From: Pandoraea sp. PE-S2T-3
Lineage (GTDB): Bacteria > Pseudomonadota > Gammaproteobacteria > Burkholderiales > Burkholderiaceae
Assembly (NCBI RefSeq): GCF_002179965.1
Contig: NZ_NGUQ01000035.1
Coordinates: 62,001-126,000 of the forward strand
Direction of reading: 5' to 3'
DNA length: 64,000 bases
Under the pieces are notes generated by a model that was not told the origin of the DNA, did not search any database, and saw only the letters and a program-made list of their open reading frames with translations. Made by a program: the position numbers and the translations under genes. This document shows positions 57,142 through 64,000 of the stretch, in pieces; within the stretch, counting starts at the first letter, position 1; every line of letters starts with the position of its first letter.

Positions 57142-57180
57142 CAAAAAAACGGCCCGGTCAATTCACAATTGCCGGGCCGT
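57142..57180. terminator. Bidirectional terminator behind kbp
   Basis: A long stem (ACGGCCCGG-CAATT against AATTG-CGGGCCGT, with one bulge) with A7 on the left and TTTTG on the right. It lies about 30 bp past the stop of the minus-strand LysM gene, upstream of leuA. Confidence 0.88.
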
Positions 57181-57211
57181 TTTGTCTCAACAGGAGACGA
57201 ATACCACCATG

Positions 57212-57697
57212 TCAGGCCGGCGGAATGCGCAGCACCTGCCCCGGGTAGATCTTGTCCGGGCTGGAGAGCATCGGCTTGTTCGCCTCGAAGATGACGTTGT
57301 ACTTGTTGGCATCCCCGTAGACCTTCTTCGAGATGGCTGAGAGCGTGTCGCCACTCTCGACGGTGTGATAAGTCGCCTCGGCAGACGCCGTCGACACCGA
57401 CATCTTGTCGTCGACCTGGGCAACCCCCTTCACGTTGCCGCAGCAAAGCAGAATCTTTTCCTTGGTCGCCTGATCGGCTGCCACGCCGAAGACCGTCACG
57501 GTGCGCGATGCGCCGTCGAAGGTCACGGTGAGTCCCGTGGCATCAAGGTTCTGCGTCTTGATGTAGTTCTCGATGGCCTCGGCGGCCGTCCGGTTGGCGG
57601 CGTCCGCATCGGGGCCCGGCGGGGGCGGCTCGGCGGCTTGCGCCTTGCTGCCCAACAGTGCCTGACCAGCTTCCTTCACGAAGTCCAGAATGCCCAT
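57212..57697 (-). CDS. kbp: Kbp/YgaU-like BON-LysM protein
   Basis: A 161-residue protein. A short N-terminal helix and Pro-rich linker are followed by a BON domain (about 38-100) and a C-terminal LysM domain (about 110-158: YHTVESGDTLSAISKKVYGDANKYNVIFEANKPM). The layout equals E. coli Kbp/YgaU, a cytoplasmic potassium-binding protein; no signal peptide is visible, which agrees with a cytoplasmic location. The ATG at 57697 has GGAGAA upstream. It has its own terminator. Confidence 0.9.
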   Translation of the reverse strand: MGILDFVKEAGQALLGSKAQAAEPPPPGPDADAANRTAAEAIENYIKTQNLDATGLTVTFDGASRTVTVFGVAADQATKEKILLCCGNVKGVAQVDDKMSVSTASAEATYHTVESGDTLSAISKKVYGDANKYNVIFEANKPMLSSPDKIYPGQVLRIPPA

Positions 57698-57876
57698 GAT
57701 TTCTCCTTCGTCACGTAGAACTACGGAAACGGCGCCGAACCGGGGCCCGGTCAAATTGACCGGGAGGTGTCCGCGCCGAGGGGGTAATTCGGAGCCTGCG
57801 CTCGCAAGACAACAAGTCACTAGACTACAGCATCGCCACACAGGTTCACCTGACAATACTGACAGGCAGATGTGAC

Positions 57877-57900
57877 AAGGGGCGCCCTTGGACGCCCCTT
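57877..57900 (-). terminator. Hairpin behind pssA
   Basis: An 8-bp stem AAGGGGCG / CGCCCCTT with an 8-nt loop, 20 bp after the pssA stop. The T-run is missing on the minus strand, so it is probably a 3'-end-protecting or Rho-linked structure. Confidence 0.5.
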
Positions 57901-57919
57901 ATGTGATTCAACCGCGCTT

Positions 57920-58798
57920 TTACTCGTCCACCTCGCCGAAGATCCGCTGGCGGCGGCCCTTCACGAAGCGGATGACCCACAGCACGTAGCCCGAAATGCT
58001 GTACAGGCAGAACATGCCGAACAGCACCAGCGGCGGGTCGGACGACACCAGAATGAAGCCGACCATGAACAGCAGCACCACCCCGAACGACACGCGCTGA
58101 CGCACGTCGAGCGCCTTGCCGCTGTAGAACGGTGCGTTCGAGACCATCGACATCCCGGCGTAGATCGTCAGACCGAACGCCACCCAGGGCATCCAGAACA
58201 CGTTCACGGGCAGTTTGTTGTCGATCGTGATCCAGACAAACCCGGCGATGAGCGCCGCCGCCGCCGGACTGGCCAACCCTTGGAAGAAGCGCTTGTCGAC
58301 CACGCCGATGTTCGCGTTAAAGCGCGCCAGACGCAGTGCCGCACCGGCCACATAGACGAAGGCTGCCAGCCAGCCCCACTTGCCGATCTCGTGGAGAATC
58401 CATTCGTACATGACCAGCGCCGGCGCCACGCCGAACGACGTCATGTCGGAAAGCGAATCGTATTGCTCGCCAAACGCGCTCTGGGTATTGGTCATGCGGG
58501 CCACGCGCCCGTCCATGCCGTCGAGCACCATGGCGAAAAAGATGGCGATGGCGGCCTGTTCGAAACGGTCGTTCATGGCCTGCACGATGGCAAAGAAGCC
58601 ACAGAACAGCGCCGCCGTCGTAAAGGCGTTCGGCAACAGGTAAATACCGCGGCTGCGCGGGCGTACCGGCAGCTCTTCGTCCACAACCTGGTCGTGGTCT
58701 TCGTTCATCGATGCGTCCGCGGAAGGGTTTTTATGACGGCCAAACGGCGAAAGGTGTCTGACATTGTTGCGTAAGCGGCCGCGATGGTTTTCCGGCAT
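57920..58798 (-). CDS. pssA: CDP-diacylglycerol-serine O-phosphatidyltransferase
   Basis: A 292-residue integral membrane enzyme that makes phosphatidylserine. An N-terminal cytoplasmic tail (1-50) is followed by about seven helices. The CDP-alcohol phosphotransferase motif D-x2-D-G-x2-A-R-x8-G-x3-D-x3-D is complete (DGMDGRVAR to YDSLSD, about 93-118). AAGGAGG lies 7 nt before the ATG. It follows psd, and the two enzymes act in sequence toward phosphatidylethanolamine. Confidence 0.95.
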   Translation of the reverse strand: MPENHRGRLRNNVRHLSPFGRHKNPSADASMNEDHDQVVDEELPVRPRSRGIYLLPNAFTTAALFCGFFAIVQAMNDRFEQAAIAIFFAMVLDGMDGRVARMTNTQSAFGEQYDSLSDMTSFGVAPALVMYEWILHEIGKWGWLAAFVYVAGAALRLARFNANIGVVDKRFFQGLASPAAAALIAGFVWITIDNKLPVNVFWMPWVAFGLTIYAGMSMVSNAPFYSGKALDVRQRVSFGVVLLFMVGFILVSSDPPLVLFGMFCLYSISGYVLWVIRFVKGRRQRIFGEVDE

Positions 58799-58979
58799 CT
58801 GAACCTCCTTGACGATGCTAAAGGCTGCGGGCAGGGGCCTGATCACCCCATTGCGCGACGGATCACCGCTATTGGAACGCGAGAAGCGAAAGCAGTTGCA
58901 GACCGCGGCAGGGTGACGCACCCCATTTCACAAAAAGTGGCGTCGCCCCGCACGGCCCGACGGGTTCAAACCGTGTCGA

Positions 58980-59615
58980 TCACAGCTCGGCGAGGATCGT
59001 CGACGTGGCCGACACCTTGTCGCCGATGGCCACGCGCGGACGCGAGCCCAGCGGCAGGTACACATCGACACGCGAACCGAAACGGATGAAACCGTAACGC
59101 TGGCCACGCGTGAGCGTCTCGCCCGGCTTCACGTAGCAGAGAATGCGGCGCGCGATCAGGCCGGCGACCTGCACGCTCGTGACGATCTGACCGCCCACGT
59201 CGATCACCAGCGCATTGCGCTCGTTCTCAAGCGATGCCTTGTCGAGATCGGCGTTGAAGAAACGCCCCGGGAAATATTCCACCTTGGTCACCGTGCCGTC
59301 AACCGGGGCACGATTCGAGTGAACGTTGAAAACATTCATGAACACGCTGATCTTCAGCGCTTCACGGCCTGCATAGGGGTCCTGCGTGGTTTCGATGGCG
59401 ACGATGCGGCCGTCGGCCGGCGAAAGCACGGCGCCTGCCTGCTGCGGCACCTGACGCGGCGGATCGCGGAAGAATTGCAGCACGAACAGGGCGATCACCC
59501 AGAACGGCGCGGCCCACAACACGCCTGCCAGAAAGTGCACGACAAGCGCGACGGCGACGGCGATGCCCAGGAAGGGCCAGCCCTCGCGGGCGATGATCGG
59601 GTGAGGATAATTCAT
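58980..59615 (-). CDS. psd: Phosphatidylserine decarboxylase, short (archaeal-type-like) form
   Basis: A 211-residue pro-enzyme. An N-terminal transmembrane hairpin (about 10-50: [38 protein letters not shown]) is followed by the catalytic domain. Autocleavage should occur at Gly-Ser in RFGSRVD (near 182), creating the pyruvoyl group. [16 protein letters not shown] and NVHSNR are conserved. It lies 130 bp behind the ilvC terminator and 180 bp before pssA, probably transcribed from its own promoter or by read-through. Confidence 0.95.
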   Translation of the reverse strand: MNYPHPIIAREGWPFLGIAVAVALVVHFLAGVLWAAPFWVIALFVLQFFRDPPRQVPQQAGAVLSPADGRIVAIETTQDPYAGREALKISVFMNVFNVHSNRAPVDGTVTKVEYFPGRFFNADLDKASLENERNALVIDVGGQIVTSVQVAGLIARRILCYVKPGETLTRGQRYGFIRFGSRVDVYLPLGSRPRVAIGDKVSATSTILAEL

Positions 59616-59751
59616 GCGATTGACTCGCGTCCTTGGGAAAACGGTTGAGTGAGCGGGTCGGCCTGCTTTGGGCCAAACCGTGGCGTGGCGGCATTGTAGC
59701 AATGCGCGGGACGAGACGACACTTTTTCGCCATCTGACACGCTCGCGTCAC

Positions 59752-59801
59752 AAAAAAAACCGCCCGCCGGGCCGCGGCGGAGGCCACGGCACGGCGGACG
59801 G
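59752..59801 (-). terminator. Terminator of ilvC
   Basis: CCGTCCGCCG pairs with CGGCGGGCGG (one G-T pair), enclosing a GC-rich inner region, followed on the minus strand by eight T residues. About 36 bp after the ilvC stop. Confidence 0.9.
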
Positions 59802-59837
59802 CTGATACTGCTTGAACCGTTACGTCGTGGTTCGTGC

Positions 59838-60926
<1,089 letters not shown>

Positions 60927-60933
60927 TTACCGG

Positions 60934-61425
60934 TCAGACCTTCAGGATGCGCTCACCGCGACCAATTCCCGAGCCGCCGGTACGTACCGTCTCAAGAATC
61001 GCCGTGCGATCGAGCCCTTCGATGAACGCGTCGAGTTTCGACGAGTTGCCCGTGAGTTCGATCGTGTAGGTCTTTTCAGTTACGTCAATGATGCGGCCGC
61101 GGAAAATATCCGACATCCGCTTCATCTCTTCGCGCTCCTTGCCCACGGCGCGCACCTTGATGAGCATCAGCTCACGCTCGATATGTGCGCCTTCGGTCAG
61201 ATCGACCACCTTCACCACTTCGATCAGCCGGTTCAGGTGCTTGGTGATCTGCTCGATGACATCGTCGGAGCCCGTCGTGACCACCGTCATGCGCGAGAGC
61301 GAACGATCTTCGGTCGGCGCGACGGTCAAGGTCTCGATATTGTAGCCACGTGCGGAGAAGAGGCCGACAACGCGCGACAGCGCGCCCGGCTCGTTCTCGA
61401 GCAAAACAGAAATAATGTGCCTCAT
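60934..61425 (-). CDS. ilvH: Acetolactate synthase small subunit
   Basis: A 163-residue regulatory subunit. The N-terminal ACT domain (MRHIISVLLENEPGALSRVVGLFSARGYNIETLTV) binds valine for feedback; the C-terminal domain (about 85-160) completes the dimer. The ATG at 61425 fits the family exactly; the seven upstream codons do not. It follows the large subunit by about 88 bp. Confidence 0.97.
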   Translation of the reverse strand: MRHIISVLLENEPGALSRVVGLFSARGYNIETLTVAPTEDRSLSRMTVVTTGSDDVIEQITKHLNRLIEVVKVVDLTEGAHIERELMLIKVRAVGKEREEMKRMSDIFRGRIIDVTEKTYTIELTGNSSKLDAFIEGLDRTAILETVRTGGSGIGRGERILKV

Positions 61426-61512
61426 GGTGTATCCCGGATTGTCCAATTTTGTGGGTTCGCTGCGCCCGTGCGCCGGCCTGGGCCGTTCGCACTGCGGCGC
61501 GCACGCGCCTTG

Positions 61513-63282
61513 TTACAGATCTTCCGAACCCAGCAGCATCTCGCTGATGCCCTTGCCGGCCTGAACCATCGGCCAGACGTTCTCGGTGGGATCCGTTTGG
61601 AAATCCATGAATACCGTGCGGTCCTTCAGGCGCAACGCTTCGCGCAGTGCCGGCTCGACGTCCGACGACTTCTCGATGCGCATGCCCACGTGACCGTAGG
61701 CCTCGGCGAGCTTCACGAAGTCAGGCAGCGCATCCATGTACGAACTGGAATAACGCTTGCTGTATTCGATCTGCTGCCACTGACGAACCATGCCCAGATA
61801 GCGGTTGTTGAGCGACAGAATCTTGATCGGCGTGCGGTATTGCAGGCACGTCGAGAGCTCCTGAATGCACATCTGGATCGAGCCTTCGCCGGTAATACAG
61901 GCGACTTCAGCATCCGGATGCGCCATCTTCACGCCCATGGCGGCCGGCAGGCCGAAGCCCATCGTGCCCAGACCACCGGAGTTGATCCAGCGGCGCGGCT
62001 TGTTGAACCGGTAGTACTGCGCGGCCCACATCTGGTGCTGCCCCACGTCCGAGCAGACGAAGGCGTCGCCTTCCGTGAGCTTCCAGTAGGTTTCGACCAC
62101 ATGTTGCGGCTTGATGATTTCGCTCTCGCGATCGAACGCGAGGCAGTCGCGCGAGCGCCATTCCTCGATCTGCTTCCACCAGTCGGCCAGGGCCCCGGTG
62201 TCCGGGCCATGTTCGGCCGTTTGCAGGTTTTCGATCATTTCGCGCAGCACTTCCTTCACGTCGCCGACGATCGGGATATCGACCTTCACACGCTTCGAAA
62301 TCGACGACGGGTCGATATCGATGTGAATGATCTTGCGAGCCGTCGAGGTGAAGTGTTCCGGGTTACCGATCACACGGTCGTCGAAGCGCGCACCGATGGC
62401 GATGAGCACGTCGCAGTGCTGCATGGCCATGTTGGCTTCGTACGTGCCGTGCATGCCCAGCATGCCGAGGAACTTGGGATCGCTCGCGCGATACCCGCCC
62501 AGGCCCATGAGCGTGTTGGTCACCGGGTAGCCGAGCAGGTCGCAGAACTGGTTCAGTTCCTTCGATGCATCGGCGAGGATGATGCCGCCGCCGGTATAGA
62601 TATAGGGACGCTTGGCCGAGAGCAGCAGGCTCATCGCCTTGCGGATCTGACCCGAGTGGCCCTTCGTGACCGGGTTGTATGAGCGCAGCGACACCGACTT
62701 CGGATACTCGAAGCGGCAGCGTGCCTTCGACACGTCCTTCGGAATATCGATCAGCACCGGGCCGGGACGGCCGGTCTTGGCGATATAGAAGGCTTTTTTG
62801 ATGGTGGCGGCGAGGTCGCGCACGTCCTTCACGAGGAAGTTGTGCTTGACGCACGGACGGGTAATACCGACCGTGTCGCATTCCTGGAAGGCGTCCAGAC
62901 CGATGGCGGCCGTGGGCACCTGCCCGGTAATGATCACGAGCGGGATCGAATCCATGTACGCCGTGGCAATGCCGGTGACCGCATTGGTCACGCCGGGGCC
63001 AGACGTCACGAGGCACACGCCGACTTTGTCGGTGGAACGCGAATAAGCGTCGGCCGCATGCACGGCAGCTTGCTCATGGCGAACCAGGATGTGCTGGATC
63101 TTGTCCTGCTTGTAGAGTTCGTCGTAGATGTAGAGCACCGAACCACCGGGGTAACCCCACAGATGTTCGACACCCTCTTCCTGAAGCGAGCGCACGAGAA
63201 TCTCGGCGCCAATCATGTCTTCGGAAGTGTTTTGATGGCGAGTTGCTTCCGCCTCGGAGAATTCCGCGCTTGGCATGTTCAT
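61513..63282 (-). CDS. ilvB: Acetolactate synthase large subunit
   Basis: A 589-residue thiamine-diphosphate enzyme. The catalytic Glu is in VRHEQAAVHAADAYSR (near 75), the central FAD-like domain at about 210-345, and the C-terminal TPP-magnesium motif GEGSIQMCIQELST (near 470-485). It joins two pyruvates to acetolactate, the first common step of branched-chain synthesis. The ATG at 63282 has AAAGG 7 nt upstream. The open frame runs 43 codons farther to a GTG at 63411 but without family match. Confidence 0.97.
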   Translation of the reverse strand: MNMPSAEFSEAEATRHQNTSEDMIGAEILVRSLQEEGVEHLWGYPGGSVLYIYDELYKQDKIQHILVRHEQAAVHAADAYSRSTDKVGVCLVTSGPGVTNAVTGIATAYMDSIPLVIITGQVPTAAIGLDAFQECDTVGITRPCVKHNFLVKDVRDLAATIKKAFYIAKTGRPGPVLIDIPKDVSKARCRFEYPKSVSLRSYNPVTKGHSGQIRKAMSLLLSAKRPYIYTGGGIILADASKELNQFCDLLGYPVTNTLMGLGGYRASDPKFLGMLGMHGTYEANMAMQHCDVLIAIGARFDDRVIGNPEHFTSTARKIIHIDIDPSSISKRVKVDIPIVGDVKEVLREMIENLQTAEHGPDTGALADWWKQIEEWRSRDCLAFDRESEIIKPQHVVETYWKLTEGDAFVCSDVGQHQMWAAQYYRFNKPRRWINSGGLGTMGFGLPAAMGVKMAHPDAEVACITGEGSIQMCIQELSTCLQYRTPIKILSLNNRYLGMVRQWQQIEYSKRYSSSYMDALPDFVKLAEAYGHVGMRIEKSSDVEPALREALRLKDRTVFMDFQTDPTENVWPMVQAGKGISEMLLGSEDL

Positions 63283-63729
63283 TGTCGACCTTTCAAAGTT
63301 TCGGCAAAAATTTTGATCGGGTGCTCTCCCCGCGAACTTATGGTCCGGGCTCAAGCTGCGCGTCTGAATGATGGACACACCTTTTAAGCGTGCCGATATT
63401 GAGACAATCACAGATATTGCGAACTGGCAAATTTACTGGTTTGCAGCAAAATGGTCAAGCGGGTTTATGCATTTGCAGCATGATTGCAAAGTCCGCTTCG
63501 CAACATTCCCACACCATGCGCTATTGCGCCCCATGCTGGTGCACAATCCTTACACGATAGGAAGCCTTTCGGCTCATTACGTGTGGCAATGAAGCACACG
63601 CGGTGAAAAGCGGTTACATGGGCGCGCGTTTTTGGTAGCATCCGCACCGACTACGCGATCTTTACGTAATCTTTACGCTTACACGGCATTTCAAAGGCGC
63701 AGCGGGCAACGCTGCGTGCACCCCACCGG
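63283..63729. other. Divergent intergenic region between ilvB and the sigma-factor gene
   Basis: About 450 bp, AT-rich for this genome. It holds the ilvB promoter (63430-63458) and a leader of about 140 nt. Near 63655-63682 the plus strand shows TCTTTACG repeated at an 11-bp period, followed by CTTACACGG, about 50 bp before the sigma gene. No terminator or tRNA is seen in the ilvB leader. Confidence 0.5.
63430..63458 (-). promoter_or_regulatory. Promoter of ilvBHC
   Basis: TTGACC-N17-TAAATT on the minus strand in an AT-rich stretch, about 148 bp before the ilvB ATG. Confidence 0.6.
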
Positions 63730-64000
63730 ATGGCATCTGACAAGGAACTGGCGGATTTTCTCGCGGGCATCGAACGGCGCGCCTTCAAGCAGGCCGTCTA
63801 TGCCGTTCGTGACGACGAGGCCGCCCTCGATATCGTTCAGGATGCGATGATCCGCCTCGCCGAGAAGTACGGCGACAAGCCGCCGGCCGACCTGCCGCTG
63901 CTCTTCACGCGCATTCTGCAAAACACGATTCACGACTATTTCCGGCGTCAAAAGGTGCGCAACACCTGGGTGACGCTATTCTCGAATCTCGGGGGCGCCG
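63730..64000 (+). CDS. ECF-type RNA polymerase sigma factor (cut by window end)
   Basis: Ninety codons are present and the frame is open to the edge. The visible part starts MASDKELADFLAGIERRAFK and shows the sigma region 2 pattern: AVYAVRDDEAALDIVQDAMIRLAEKY (region 2.2-like, near 24-48) and LPLLFTRILQNTIHDYFRRQKVRN (region 2.3/2.4, near 54-78). Region 4 lies outside. No Shine-Dalgarno of note precedes the ATG. Family assignment is firm; target promoters cannot be predicted. Confidence 0.85.
   Translation, partial: MASDKELADFLAGIERRAFKQAVYAVRDDEAALDIVQDAMIRLAEKYGDKPPADLPLLFTRILQNTIHDYFRRQKVRNTWVTLFSNLGGA

Noticed and set aside
56997-57180. Possible leucine attenuator before leuA
   Set aside because: A strong terminator is present, but it ends the upstream kbp gene. 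No Leu-rich frame lies between the terminator and leuA, or before the terminator outside kbp.
63283-63411. An Ile/Val-containing frame upstream of ilvB, which could suggest branched-chain attenuation
   Set aside because: It is in frame with ilvB, starts only about 10 nt after the predicted transcription start, and no terminator hairpin with T-run lies between it and ilvB.

Overview
This is a chromosomal, core-type window of about 63 % GC from a betaproteobacterium of the order Burkholderiales, most likely Burkholderiaceae and close to Pandoraea. The basis is gene order and protein similarity recalled from those genera: thrS-infC-rpmI-rplT-pheS-pheT-ihfA-merR, and ilvB-ilvH-ilvC-psd-pssA-kbp-leuA. 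I see no insertion sequence, phage, CRISPR array, integrase or rRNA. Five tRNA genes are present.

Layout. 1-4.4 kb holds two membrane-bound cyclic-di-GMP enzymes with periplasmic sensor regions. 4.7-12.9 kb is the translation operon, read leftwards: tRNA-Val, a leader region, thrS, infC, rpmI, rplT, pheS, pheT, ihfA and a MerR-type regulator. 13-15.8 kb holds relA and a RidA-family gene. 15.8-22.6 kb holds a hydrolase, a ketone-body/PHB set (3-hydroxybutyrate dehydrogenase and a two-subunit 3-oxoacid CoA-transferase), a PAS-LuxR regulator, a thioesterase, a lone TRAP binding protein and a short-chain dehydrogenase. 22.7-31.5 kb holds ETF-ubiquinone oxidoreductase, an MliC-like lysozyme inhibitor, aroC, an MFS-acyltransferase fusion, a CBS protein, metY, a hydrolase and an Mpo1-like protein. 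31.5-39 kb holds a YihY-family membrane protein, a WrbA-like flavoprotein, DUF2069, a GlcD-type oxidase, a small MgtC-C-terminus-like protein behind a long structured leader, and a MerR/MFS pair. 39-48 kb holds mtfA, rpmE2, a glycosyltransferase, a MATE exporter, a lipoprotein, LysR, an SDR and gudD. 48.2-49 kb is a tRNA cluster (Asp, Asp, Glu, Ala). 49-52 kb is rpsO-pnp. 52-55.3 kb holds an ABC binding protein, a lipoprotein and a MerR-ATPase fusion. 55.4-63.3 kb holds the branched-chain amino-acid and phospholipid genes. An ECF-type sigma factor runs off the right edge.

Two regulatory RNA regions stand out. Between tRNA-Val and thrS there is a 15-codon reading frame with three Thr codons. 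Its stop codon overlaps a 7-nt segment complementary to the first arm of a strong intrinsic terminator. This is the full geometry of a threonine attenuator controlling thrS and the operon behind it. Upstream of the MgtC-C-like gene, a good sigma-70-like promoter starts a roughly 480-nt leader. It has a 15-bp long-range helix, several strong local hairpins, a short reading frame, and a local hairpin that excludes the long-range helix. Other points of interest are an ATC start codon for infC, a MerR DNA-binding domain fused to a P-loop ATPase, and phased 10-11-bp tandem repeats at gene ends.
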